Positions 41,442 through 51,257 of a stretch of 64,000 bases of DNA are shown one piece after another; the first letter of the stretch is position 1; each line of letters opens with the position of its first letter. The translations under genes were made by a program, and so were the position numbers. This DNA is from JADKAV01 sp037046735 (GTDB lineage: Bacteria; Actinomycetota; Actinomycetes; S36-B12; UBA10799). The stretch covers positions 1 to 64,000 of the forward strand of contig JBAOHC010000022.1 in assembly GCA_037046735.1 (NCBI GenBank), in the 5' to 3' direction. The notes below the pieces were generated by a model. That model saw nothing but the letters and a program-made list of their open reading frames with translations. It searched no databases and was not told where the DNA came from.

Positions 41442-43013
41442 ATGACACTCATCACTGAATCCCTGCCCACTCAGGTTGCTGGGATTGACGTGAACAGCCT
41501 GACTGCGCTCGTGGTGGCGTCTCCCAATGCCGAGAAACTCACCACTGTTGCGCCCTTCACCCTCGAACCGCTGGCTGAGGTGCCCATCAGTAGCGATGAG
41601 GACGTGGCCATCGCCTTTGAGACCGCGCGCCGAGCCCAGCAGCGCTGGGCGCAGTGGACGCCCAAGGAGCGGGCGCGAGTGATCCTGCGCTTCCACGACA
41701 TCATGCTGGAACACCGCACCACCACCGTGGACCTCGTGCAGTTGGAGAACGGCAAGGCTCGGGTGCACGCCTCCGAGGAGTTCATGGATGTGCTGCTGAC
41801 CGCGCGGCACTACGCCCAGGTGGCGCCCAAGCAGCTCAAGGACGTGCGTCACCGTGGGGTGCTGCCCGGGCTGACCAGCGTCAAGGAGATCCGCCATCCG
41901 AAGGGGATCGTGGGAGTCATCGCCCCCTGGAACTACCCGCTGACACTCGCGGTGTCCGATGCCATCCCCGCCCTGCTTGCCGGCAACGGCATCGTGCTCA
42001 AGCCCGATTCGCAGACCCCGCTCACCGCCCTGTGGGCCATTCGCCTGCTGCGGGAGGCGGGCCTGCCCGAAGGGTTGGTCCAGGTCGTGGTGGGCCCCGG
42101 CGCCCGCTTGGGCCCGATCATGGTCAAGAACTCCGACTACCTCATGTTCACAGGCTCCACGGCCGTCGGCCGCGAGCTCGCCGAGCAATGCGGCCGGGAG
42201 CTGATCGGGTGCTCGATGGAGCTCGGCGGCAAGAACGCGATGCTCGTGCTGGAGGACGCCGACCTCGACCGCTCCGCCGAGATCGCCGTGCGGGCGTGCT
42301 TCTCCAACACGGGCCAGTTGTGCATCTCGATGGAGCGGATGTACATCAACGAGAAGATCTACGACGAGTTCGTGGCCAAGTTCGTCGAGCGGGTCAAGGC
42401 GATGCGGATGCACGCCCAGATCGGCTGGGGTGCGGATATGGGATCGCTGATCAGCCAGAAGCAGTTCGACACGGTGTCCGACCACGTGGCCGATGCCCTG
42501 GCCAAGGGCGCGACTGCACTGGCCGGTGGCCGACCCCGCCCCGACATCGGACCGCTCTTCTTCGAGCCGACGGTGCTTGAAGGGGTGACCAAAGACATGC
42601 GCGCCTGCATCACCGAGACGTTCGGCCCCGTGGTCAGCCTGTACAAGGCGACCAGTGACGAGGAGGCCATCGACCGCGCCAACGACACCGAGTACGGCCT
42701 GAACGCCGCGGTCCTCACCCGCGACACAGCCCACGGACGCAAGATCGCCGCCCGGCTGCACGCCGGCACCGTCAACGTCAACGAGGGCTACGCGTCGGCG
42801 TGGGGGACCACCGCGGCGCCGATGGGCGGCATGGGGGCCTCCGGCTTGGGTCGCCGGCACGGCGTCGAGGGCCTGCTGAAGTACACCGAATCCCAGACCG
42901 TGGCCGTGCAGCGGCTCGTGGCGATGGGGCCGCAGTTCGGGATGTCGGATGAGAAGTGGAGCGACTTTATGGTGACCTCGTTGGCTTTGATGAAGAAGAT
43001 GGGAATGTCCTGA
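41442..43013 (+). CDS. gabD2: Succinate-semialdehyde-type aldehyde dehydrogenase (GabD2-like)
   Basis: 523 residues from ATG 41442. It is an NAD(P)-dependent aldehyde dehydrogenase: VGVIAPWNYPLTLAVSDAIP is the cofactor region, SMELGGKNAMLVL carries the general-base Glu, and NTGQLCISMER carries catalytic Cys294. The sequence resembles the succinic semialdehyde dehydrogenase class of actinobacteria (GabD2 of mycobacteria). The TGATG overlap with the next gene couples it to the GMC oxidoreductase. The two may act in series (alcohol to aldehyde to acid) on an unknown substrate. Confidence 0.85.
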   Translation: MTLITESLPTQVAGIDVNSLTALVVASPNAEKLTTVAPFTLEPLAEVPISSDEDVAIAFETARRAQQRWAQWTPKERARVILRFHDIMLEHRTTTVDLVQLENGKARVHASEEFMDVLLTARHYAQVAPKQLKDVRHRGVLPGLTSVKEIRHPKGIVGVIAPWNYPLTLAVSDAIPALLAGNGIVLKPDSQTPLTALWAIRLLREAGLPEGLVQVVVGPGARLGPIMVKNSDYLMFTGSTAVGRELAEQCGRELIGCSMELGGKNAMLVLEDADLDRSAEIAVRACFSNTGQLCISMERMYINEKIYDEFVAKFVERVKAMRMHAQIGWGADMGSLISQKQFDTVSDHVADALAKGATALAGGRPRPDIGPLFFEPTVLEGVTKDMRACITETFGPVVSLYKATSDEEAIDRANDTEYGLNAAVLTRDTAHGRKIAARLHAGTVNVNEGYASAWGTTAAPMGGMGASGLGRRHGVEGLLKYTESQTVAVQRLVAMGPQFGMSDEKWSDFMVTSLALMKKMGMS

Positions 43014-44698
43014 TGGCTGAGTTCGATTACGACGTCGCGATTATTGGCTCGGGTTTCGGGGGTTCTGTCTCCGCACTTCGACTCACGGAGAAGGGGTACA
43101 AGGTCCTCGTCATTGAGGCCGGCCGGCGCTTTGAGGACGCCGACTTCCCGAAGACGTCCTGGCGCACCAAGCAGTTCCTGTTCGCGCCGGCGCTCGGGTG
43201 CTACGGCATCCAGCGCATTCACCTGCTGCCCGATGCCGTGATTCTGGCTGGTGCCGGGGTGGGCGGCGGTTCCCTGGTCTACGCGAACACGCTCTACGTG
43301 CCGCCGGAGCCCTTCTTCAAGGACAAGCAGTGGGGCCACATCACGGACTGGCAGTCCGAGTTGGCGCCCTACTACGACCAGGCCAAACGAATGCTCGGGG
43401 TCGTCCAGAACCCCACGATGACCCCCTCGGACGTGGAGTTGAAGGCCGTGGCCGACGAGATGGGCGTGGGGGACACGTTCACCCTGACTCCGGTCGGGGT
43501 GTACTTCGGCGAGGGTGGCGGCGTCACCGCGCAGGATCCGTACTTCGGCGGCCGTGGCCCTGCCCGCACCGGATGCATCGAGTGTGGCGAGTGTATGACG
43601 GGTTGCCGGCACAACGCCAAGAACACGCTGGTGAAGAACTACCTCTACTTGGCTGAGAGCGCCGGGGCGGAGATCTCCCCGATGACCACCGTCACTGGCC
43701 TCGAGCAGTACGGCGAGGGCTACGCCATCGATACCAAGCGCACGGGCAGCCGCAAGGGGAAGCGGCGGATCTATGCCAAGGAGGTCATCGTGGCGGCAGG
43801 GGCCTACAACACCCAGCGCCTGCTGCATTCGATGAAGGATTCCGGTCGGCTTCCGAATCTCTCACCCGCGCTCGGCAGACTCAGCCGCTCCAACTCCGAG
43901 GCGCTGCTGGGAGCGATCACCGATGACCGGTCCCGCGACTACACGCGCGGCGTGGCGATCACCTCGAGCTTCTACCCGGAGCCGCACACTCACATCGAGC
44001 CGGTGCGTTACGGCAAAGGCTCCAACATGATGGGCTTCCTGCAGACCGTCATGACCGATGAGATCGACGGTGAGCCGCGGTGGAAGACGTGGATCCGCGA
44101 ACTGGTGCGGCAGCGGTCCAACGCATTGCAGATGATCGACCTGCGCGGCTGGAGCGAGCGCAGCATCATCCTGCTGGTCATGCAGAGCGTCGACAACTCG
44201 CTGACCGTGTCGGGTAAGCGCAGCCGGTTCGGTTTCCGCTTGACCTCCAAGCAGGGCGACGGCGAGCCGAACCCGACCTGGATCCCCGCCGGCAACGAGG
44301 CCGCCCGCCTGCTCAGCAAGCGCATCGAAGGCCTGCCCGGCGGCAACCTTGGTGACCTGATCAGTGCCCCGATGACGGCGCACTTCGTTGGCGGGTGCGC
44401 GATCGGCGATTCACCGCAGACCGGGGTCATCGATCCCTACCACCGCGTGTACGGCCATCCGGGGCTGCACATCGTCGATGGTGCTGCGGTGTCGGCGAAC
44501 CTGGGCGTGAATCCGTCACTGACGATCACGGCGCAGGCGGAGCGGGCCATGGCCCTGTGGCCGAACAAGGGCGAGACCGATGTTCGCCCGGCAGTTGGGC
44601 ACGAGTACATGCGCGTTGCCCCCGTGGCGCCGAAAGAGCCCGTGGTGCCTGATGCGGCACCGGGTGCTTTGCGGTTGCCGGTGGTCGAGGTCCGGTAG
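43013..44698 (+). CDS. choD: GMC oxidoreductase (ChoD-like, FAD-dependent)
   Basis: 561 residues from ATG 43013. The FAD-binding motif is AIIGSGFGGSVSALRL (residues 9-24) and the GMC signature region is AGAGVGGGSLVYANTLY. A Cys-x2-Cys-x2-Cys-x3-Cys motif (188, 191, 194, 198) sits in TGCIECGECMTGCRHNAKNT and looks like a 4Fe-4S site, a feature of the ChoD subgroup. The C-terminal motifs are FVGGCAIGD and NPSLTITAQAE. No signal peptide. It is related to mycobacterial ChoD, which also sits beside guaB3; cholesterol need not be the substrate. Confidence 0.85.
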   Translation: MAEFDYDVAIIGSGFGGSVSALRLTEKGYKVLVIEAGRRFEDADFPKTSWRTKQFLFAPALGCYGIQRIHLLPDAVILAGAGVGGGSLVYANTLYVPPEPFFKDKQWGHITDWQSELAPYYDQAKRMLGVVQNPTMTPSDVELKAVADEMGVGDTFTLTPVGVYFGEGGGVTAQDPYFGGRGPARTGCIECGECMTGCRHNAKNTLVKNYLYLAESAGAEISPMTTVTGLEQYGEGYAIDTKRTGSRKGKRRIYAKEVIVAAGAYNTQRLLHSMKDSGRLPNLSPALGRLSRSNSEALLGAITDDRSRDYTRGVAITSSFYPEPHTHIEPVRYGKGSNMMGFLQTVMTDEIDGEPRWKTWIRELVRQRSNALQMIDLRGWSERSIILLVMQSVDNSLTVSGKRSRFGFRLTSKQGDGEPNPTWIPAGNEAARLLSKRIEGLPGGNLGDLISAPMTAHFVGGCAIGDSPQTGVIDPYHRVYGHPGLHIVDGAAVSANLGVNPSLTITAQAERAMALWPNKGETDVRPAVGHEYMRVAPVAPKEPVVPDAAPGALRLPVVEVR

Positions 44699-44740
44699 GC
44701 CCTGCGCGACGTCAGGCGTTTCGGGATCGGGGGGCCCGTG

Positions 44741-44761
44741 GCGCGTGGCGCCGGCACGCGC
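44741..44761. terminator. Terminator after the GMC gene
   Basis: GCGCGTG / CACGCGC, 7 bp perfect, loop GCGCCGG, followed by CCGAGGGTTTTGG with a short T run. The 44762-44898 stretch shows nothing else. Confidence 0.65.
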
Positions 44762-44898
44762 CCGAGGGTTTTGGGCTAGTCCGCAGCGGGTCCGACACCT
44801 AGAAAAGAGCCTGGGGTACGTTCCAGCGCTTCGAACCAGGGTGCCGGGGCTCACACCCGCGCCGCGTGCCTGGATTCGTAGCCACGGTCAAGCGGCGC

Positions 44899-45366
44899 TT
44901 AACGCCGGTCCCACGCTCCCGGCATCTCCAGCAGAGCATCCACATCGGGCGTGGTCCGCCCGGCCACGATGTCGGCCAGCGTGGTGTTCTCCAGCACCGA
45001 ACGCAGGGCCGCGCGTGTGGCCACCCACACGACGCGCAAGTGCTCGGCGGGCCCCGTGTAATCCGCGTCCTCGGGGGCTTCGCTGCGCACAGCCCCGAGG
45101 GGGCCGTCCAGCACCCGGATGATGTCGGCCACACTGATCTCGTCGGGAGCCTTGGCCAGCCGGTAGCCGCCCTCGGCGCCGCGTTGGCTAAACACCAGCC
45201 CCGCCTTGCGCAGTGTCCCGAGGATGCCCTCCAGGAAGCGCGCGGGGATCTCCTGGCGGGTGGCCAGGGCGTCAGCCTTCGCCAGCTGCTTGGGGTCCTG
45301 CTGCCAGACGACGGTCAGCTCTGTCATCGCGCGCAGGGCGTAGTCGACGCGGGCTGAGATCTGCAT
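44899..45366 (-). CDS. Rrf2-family regulator without cysteines (CymR-like)
   Basis: 155 residues from ATG 45366. The winged helix-turn-helix is MQISARVDYALRAMTELTVV then IPARFLEGILGTLRKAGLV and SQRGAEGGYRL. It has no cysteine at all, so it cannot hold the iron-sulfur cluster of IscR/NsrR; this is the pattern of CymR-type sulfur regulators. It is the last gene of an operon with a sulfonate-type ABC transporter, which supports control of sulfur uptake. A 13-bp perfect inverted repeat lies directly before its ATG. Confidence 0.85.
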   Translation of the reverse strand: MQISARVDYALRAMTELTVVWQQDPKQLAKADALATRQEIPARFLEGILGTLRKAGLVFSQRGAEGGYRLAKAPDEISVADIIRVLDGPLGAVRSEAPEDADYTGPAEHLRVVWVATRAALRSVLENTTLADIVAGRTTPDVDALLEMPGAWDRR

Positions 45367-45402
45367 GGTGGCATTGTCCCGTTTCCGACGGACAATGCCA
45401 CC
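45367..45402. promoter_or_regulatory. Perfect inverted repeat upstream of the Rrf2 gene
   Basis: GGTGGCATTGTCC, ten bases, GGACAATGCCACC, a 13-bp perfect dyad ending one base before the start codon and filling the gap to the permease gene. It could be an Rrf2 operator, a hairpin that hides the start of rrf2 mRNA, or both. Confidence 0.75.
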
Positions 45403-45418
45403 ACTGGGCGCGATCGTG

Positions 45419-46261
45419 TCAGCGGGTGGCAAGACCACGTCGCTCCCGCAGCTTGCGCGCGGCACTGGAGAAGATCCCGTCCACGAGCATGCCGATCATC
45501 AGGATCGCCAGCATCGTGGCCAACAGCTCCGGAGTCTTGCTCAGCTGCCGGTAGAACTCCAGGCTCGAGCCCAACGATGGCTTCTCGGCGATGATGACCA
45601 GCAGTTCGCCAGCCATCAGGGAGCGCCACGCGAACGCCCAGCCCTGCGTGAGGCCGCCTACATAGGTGGGTAGCGCGGCGGGCAGGATGATGTCGCGGTA
45701 CATCGCCACGGGACCGGCTCCCAGGACCTTCCCCAGCCGCCAGTACGACGGCGGCACGTTGTCGATGCCGGTGATCACCCCGTTGGCGATGCTCGGTGCG
45801 GCACCGAGCACGACCACAAACATGATCGCCGACTCGTTGATCCCGAACAGCAGGATCGCCAAGGGGAACCACGCGATCGACGGCATGGTCTGTAGGCCGG
45901 TGATCAGTGAACCCACGGCCAGGCGCAGCGGGGTGATCCGGGCGGTCAGGATGCCGATCGCGGTGCCGATGAGCAGCGCGAGGGCGAAGCCGGTGATGGC
46001 CCGCGTCATCGTGGTGAGCAGTGAACTCCAGAAGCGTTCGCCGGTGAGCATCTGGGCGAAGGTCTGCAGTGTTTCGACCGGGCCCGGCAGCACATACTCG
46101 GGTCGCCACCCGGACCAGACAACGACTTGCCAGGCCCCGAGCACGATGACGATGGCCAGCAGTTTCGGCCACCACCAGGCCCACACCTGGGCCAGCACCG
46201 AGTCCTTCTTTGCCTCGGGAAGAACATCGACGACGGGGGTAAGAGCATCGGTTGCCATCAC
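45419..46261 (-). CDS. ssuC: ABC transporter permease, sulfonate/taurine/nitrate type
   Basis: 280 residues, starting at ATG 46261 and overlapping the ATPase gene (ATGA). There are six or so helices (LLAIVIVLGAWQVVVWSGW, AITGFALALLIGTAIGIL). The BPD-transporter loop EAA-like motif is KVLGAGPVAMYRDIILPAAL-PTYVGG, which contacts the ATPase. It forms the membrane channel of the SsuABC/TauABC family. Confidence 0.9.
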   Translation of the reverse strand: MMATDALTPVVDVLPEAKKDSVLAQVWAWWWPKLLAIVIVLGAWQVVVWSGWRPEYVLPGPVETLQTFAQMLTGERFWSSLLTTMTRAITGFALALLIGTAIGILTARITPLRLAVGSLITGLQTMPSIAWFPLAILLFGINESAIMFVVVLGAAPSIANGVITGIDNVPPSYWRLGKVLGAGPVAMYRDIILPAALPTYVGGLTQGWAFAWRSLMAGELLVIIAEKPSLGSSLEFYRQLSKTPELLATMLAILMIGMLVDGIFSSAARKLRERRGLATR

Positions 46262-47004
46262 GCCGCCTCATGCAGTCGGCGGGTCAGGTATGCCGCTCGC
46301 TCAGCAACGGCCGCGGAGTCCATCACCCGTGGATGGGGCAGGTCGATGTCCTGTTCGAGCACGATCTTGCCGTAGGCCATCAGCACGGCCCGGTCACCCA
46401 GCCGCACGGCCTCGCGCATGTTGTGGGTCACGAACATGACGGTGAGGTCACGTTCGCTCACCACCCGCTCGATCTCGTCGTGGAGCAGATCTCGGGTCAT
46501 GGCGTCCAGGGCGCCCAACGGCTCATCCATCAGCACCAGATCGGCGTTCTGCGCCAAGCAGCGGGCGAGGTTCACCCGCTGGCGCATGCCACCGGACAAT
46601 TCATGCGGGCGGCGGCTGGCGGCGTGGGTCAGCCGGACGACCTCCAATAGTTCGTCGCCCTGCCCCTTGCGCTGCGATCGGGGAACGCCCCGCAGCTTCA
46701 GGGCCAGTTCGACGTTCTGGCGGGCCGTCAACCAGGGCAGCAGGGTGGCGTCCTGGAACATGAACGCCGTGCGCACCGCGACCTCGACACTCCCGGAGGT
46801 GGGAGTGTCGAGGCCGGCAACGATGTTCAACAACGTGGTCTTGCCGCAGCCGGAGTGCCCAACCAGCGTGACGAACTCCCCACGGTGGACGGTGAGATCG
46901 ACTCCATGCAGAGCCGCGGTGCGCCCCTCGTCGCTGTCAAAGACCTTGGTGACGCCACTGACCTGCAGCGCCACGTCAGTCGGTGCCTGAACGGTCATGG
47001 TCAC
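46258..47004 (-). CDS. ssuB: ABC transporter ATPase, sulfonate/taurine/nitrate type
   Basis: 248 residues. Walker A is GHSGCGKTT (about residue 49), the signature is LSGGMRQRVNLARCL, Walker B is LVLMDEPLGALDAMTRD and the switch His is in FVTHNMREA. It overlaps the binding-protein gene upstream and the permease gene downstream. The start could also be ATG 46998. It powers uptake by SsuC. Confidence 0.93.
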   Translation of the reverse strand: MTMTVQAPTDVALQVSGVTKVFDSDEGRTAALHGVDLTVHRGEFVTLVGHSGCGKTTLLNIVAGLDTPTSGSVEVAVRTAFMFQDATLLPWLTARQNVELALKLRGVPRSQRKGQGDELLEVVRLTHAASRRPHELSGGMRQRVNLARCLAQNADLVLMDEPLGALDAMTRDLLHDEIERVVSERDLTVMFVTHNMREAVRLGDRAVLMAYGKIVLEQDIDLPHPRVMDSAAVAERAAYLTRRLHEAA

Positions 47005-48095
47005 TGGGTGACCTCAGGCTCACCGGCAGCCCCGAGCACGGCGTTGATGGCGGTCAGGTCGTACAGCGTGCCGGGCAGACCGCCAGCAGCGTCGATCTCG
47101 CCCTGGTCGAGCAGGCCGACATCAACGGCATGTTGCGCGCTGGCCACCAGCGTCGTGGGCAGCGGATCGGCGGTGAAGTCGACCTGCTTCCAGGCGCTGT
47201 CAATGATCTGCGGGTCCAGCGTGGAGCCTGTGAGGCTCTGCAGGGAGGCCTGCACGTCGGCCTTGGCGGCCTTCGGGTCGTCGACGATCTCCTGCAGCGC
47301 CTCGACGTGGCCGGTCAGCACTGCTTCGACGACCTCCGGGTTCTCCTTCAGGAACTCCGTGCGCACCACGATGTTTGTGGTGACGAACTTCCCATCCGGC
47401 CACAGGTCCTTCTCGTTGACCAGAACCTTGGCGCCCTTGGCCACGTACTCGCTGACCCACGGCTCCGGGACCCACGCGCCCTGGATCTGACCGGTGCTGA
47501 AGGCGGTGAGGCCGTCAGCGTTGGCCTGCGGCTTGATGCTCACATCGCCGCCGCCCTCTGTGGTCGCAGTGAGGCCCTGTTCCTTGAGCCAGTAACGCAG
47601 CGCCACATCCTGGGTGTTGCCCAGTTGCGGGGTGGCAAGGGTCTTGCCCTTGAGGTCGGCAGGGGAATTGATGTCCTTGGCCACCACCAAAGCTGCACCA
47701 CCGGATGCCGCGCCGGAGATCACCGTGATCGCCTCGCCCTCGGATTGGGTGTAGGCGCTGATGGTGGGGTTCGGCCCGATGTAGGAGATGTCGAGCTGGT
47801 CGGCGAAGAGCGCGGTGACCGCGTCGGGTCCGGCGTTGAAGGCAGTCGGGGTGACGCTGACGCCGAGTGGCTTGAGGGCGTCCTTGAAGAGGCCCTCCTG
47901 CATGCCGATCAGGGCCGGAGCGTGGGTCAGGTTCGGGAAGAACCCGAGGCGCACCGTCTTAACTGCCGCCGCCGAGGTGCCCGGGTTGGCCGACGACGAC
48001 GCAGAATCGGTGCTGCCCGAGCACGCTGCGAGCGATCCGACGACGGTCACAGCGACGGCGGCACTGAGCAGTTTGCGCCGAAGGGTGGTCCTCAT
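47001..48095 (-). CDS. ssuA: ABC transporter substrate-binding lipoprotein (SsuA/TauA-like)
   Basis: 364 residues from ATG 48095, chosen because GGAGG lies six nucleotides before it. The lipoprotein signal ends at LAACS (lipobox). The SsuA/TauA/NMT1-type fold shows VRLGFFPNLTHAPALIGMQE, LDISYIGPNPTISAYTQ and LKGKTLATPQLGNTQDVALR. The likely ligand is an alkanesulfonate or taurine; nitrate or an ester is possible. First gene of ssuABC-rrf2. No desulfonating monooxygenase is in the window. Confidence 0.88.
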   Translation of the reverse strand: MRTTLRRKLLSAAVAVTVVGSLAACSGSTDSASSSANPGTSAAAVKTVRLGFFPNLTHAPALIGMQEGLFKDALKPLGVSVTPTAFNAGPDAVTALFADQLDISYIGPNPTISAYTQSEGEAITVISGAASGGAALVVAKDINSPADLKGKTLATPQLGNTQDVALRYWLKEQGLTATTEGGGDVSIKPQANADGLTAFSTGQIQGAWVPEPWVSEYVAKGAKVLVNEKDLWPDGKFVTTNIVVRTEFLKENPEVVEAVLTGHVEALQEIVDDPKAAKADVQASLQSLTGSTLDPQIIDSAWKQVDFTADPLPTTLVASAQHAVDVGLLDQGEIDAAGGLPGTLYDLTAINAVLGAAGEPEVTQ

Positions 48096-48212
48096 GTATT
48101 CCTCCATAGGTTATGTTTGTCGACTTACTTAATAGGAAACTAACACAGGTATTCCGACTTGGTTAATGGGGATAGTGTTCGTGATCATGTCGTGTCCTGC
48201 TTGTCGAGAGCG
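48096..48212 (-). promoter_or_regulatory. AT-rich promoter region of the ssu operon
   Basis: On the minus strand this reads ...AACCAAGTCGGAATACC, TGTGTTAGTTTCCTATTAAG, TAAGTCGACAAACATAACC, then GGAGG and the start. It is clearly more AT-rich than its surroundings. Two AAGTCG copies lie 33 bp apart. It is probably where the sulfur-responsive regulator acts, though I cannot define the operator. Confidence 0.4.
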
Positions 48213-48264
48213 ATTGGCAGTTGTCGTCGCGACACGCCGCGCGAAATCGCACCTTGTGCCCAAT
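48213..48264 (-). repeat. Dispersed palindromic repeat A, copy 2
   Basis: On the minus strand it contains TGCGATTTCGCGCGGCGTGT then CGC, identical over the core to 29341-29362. The ends ATTGG/CCAAT and GGCA/TGCC pair, so the unit folds as a long hairpin. Confidence 0.75.
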
Positions 48265-48320
48265 GGCTCGCGCAGAACCCGAACACGGCAGGGTCCCACA
48301 CAGCGGATGATCCGGTTTTG

Positions 48321-48377
48321 CGACCGTTGGTTCACTTTCCGCTAGGAGGCTCAGTGCGGAAAGTGAACCAACGGTCG
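48321..48377. repeat. Dispersed palindromic repeat B, copy 2: 22-bp perfect stem
   Basis: CGACCGTTGGTTCACTTTCC-GC pairs perfectly with its reverse complement, with a 13-nt loop TAGGAGGCTCAGT. The same stem core (GTTCACTTTCCGC) and loop occur at 33595-33633 inverted. It lies between the ssu promoter and the TDT gene. Confidence 0.85.
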
Positions 48378-48421
48378 TAAAGGGCCACGGTGCTCCCTGA
48401 GGCGCCGACTGGCGCAACGAG

Positions 48422-48427
48422 TATCTT
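48422..48427 (+). promoter_or_regulatory. -10 box of the TDT carrier gene (leaderless)
   Basis: TATCTT lies seven nucleotides before ATG 48435. Confidence 0.45.
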
Positions 48428-48434
48428 CACGCTC

Positions 48435-49577
48435 ATGACCGCCACGTCGGAGCCACGCTGGCTCACCAGATGGTTCGGAGTGCTGGCAAGCCCGATCGAA
48501 GGTCAGGTGATCGTCGGTCCGAACTGGTTCGCGTCGGTGATGGGTACCGGCATCGTGGCGGTGGCCGGAGTGACCTTGCCCGTGAGCGTGCCGAGGCTGC
48601 TTACGACGACAGCCTGGGGCGTGGCCGTCGTACTTCTGATTGCCCTGGTCGTCTTCATGCCGCTGAACTGGCGCCGATACCCCGACAACTTCCGCACCCT
48701 CGCGAACGACCCCATCGCCATCCAGTTCTTCGGTGCACCGCCCATGGCCTTCATGACGGTGGCCTCTGGGACCCTGCTTGTGGGCCGGGCGTACCTCGGC
48801 GAAACCCTCGCGGTGAGTATTGGGTGGGTGCTCTGGGCAGTAGGCACCGTCCTGGGCCTGCTCACCGCGGTCATCGTGCCCTACCGGCTGTTCACGCGAC
48901 TGGAGGTGCGCCATGACGGCGCCTTCGGTGGCTGGCTGATGCCCGTCGTCCCGCCGATGGTCTCGGCGGCGGTCGGGGCTTTGCTGGTCGCGCACACTCC
49001 CGCCGGCGAACCGCGCGAGACCATGCTGCTGTTCTGCTACGCCTGCTTCGGCATGAGCCTGGTCGCCTCACTGATCATCATCACGCTCATCTGGAGCAGG
49101 CTGGCGCACTTCGGCAGTTCAGGGTCGGCGCGGGTGCCGACTCTGTGGATCGTGCTGGGCCCAGTGGGGCAGTCCATCACCGCGGCGGGGGCCCTGGGAA
49201 CCGCGGCACTGATCGCCGTCCCGCCACCCTTGTCGACGGCGTTCGACACGTTTGCCGTGGTCTTCGGGGTTCCCATGTTCGGGTTCATGCTGCTGTGGAT
49301 GCCGATGGCGGCAGCACTCACAATCCGGGCTCACCGGCGCAACATGGGATTCGCCCTGACCTGGTGGTCGTTCACCTTCCCCGTGGGGACCTGCGTGACG
49401 GGCGCCAGTCAACTGGCCAAGCACACCGACCTGACCGTCTTCGCGGTCTTTGCGGTGGCCCTTTACGTAGGGCTGTTGCTGGCCTGGGTGACGGTGGCGC
49501 TGCGCACGTTCCGGGCCTCCCATGCGGTGCTCACCCCACCCGCGGTCAGTTCGCAACCCGCCGCGCAGAAGGGCTGA
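48435..49577 (+). CDS. TDT-family carrier (TehA/SSU1/Mae1-like)
   Basis: 380 residues from ATG 48435, with ten predicted transmembrane helices: NWFASVMGTGIVAVAG opens the first in typical TDT style, and NPIA-type loops precede FFGAPPMAFMTVASGTLLVG. The family includes sulfite exporters (SSU1), tellurite/anion channels (TehA) and malate carriers. Its position divergent from a sulfonate ABC operon makes sulfite export attractive, because desulfonation releases sulfite. That is an inference from context only. Confidence 0.8.
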   Translation: MTATSEPRWLTRWFGVLASPIEGQVIVGPNWFASVMGTGIVAVAGVTLPVSVPRLLTTTAWGVAVVLLIALVVFMPLNWRRYPDNFRTLANDPIAIQFFGAPPMAFMTVASGTLLVGRAYLGETLAVSIGWVLWAVGTVLGLLTAVIVPYRLFTRLEVRHDGAFGGWLMPVVPPMVSAAVGALLVAHTPAGEPRETMLLFCYACFGMSLVASLIIITLIWSRLAHFGSSGSARVPTLWIVLGPVGQSITAAGALGTAALIAVPPPLSTAFDTFAVVFGVPMFGFMLLWMPMAAALTIRAHRRNMGFALTWWSFTFPVGTCVTGASQLAKHTDLTVFAVFAVALYVGLLLAWVTVALRTFRASHAVLTPPAVSSQPAAQKG

Positions 49578-49604
49578 GGCGAACGGGTCACCGGGCGGTC
49601 TCTT

Positions 49605-49610
49605 TAGACT
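49605..49610 (+). promoter_or_regulatory. -10 box of guaA (leaderless)
   Basis: TAGACT is six nucleotides before ATG 49617. Confidence 0.55.
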
Positions 49611-49616
49611 GATCCC

Positions 49617-51173
<1,557 letters not shown>

Positions 51174-51257
51174 CGTGTAGTCCGAACCAGATCGTGACCA
51201 TTTCGTGACCTTTCTGGGTGCCCGACATGCCCGGCTGCGAGAAATGCCGCTGGCAAG

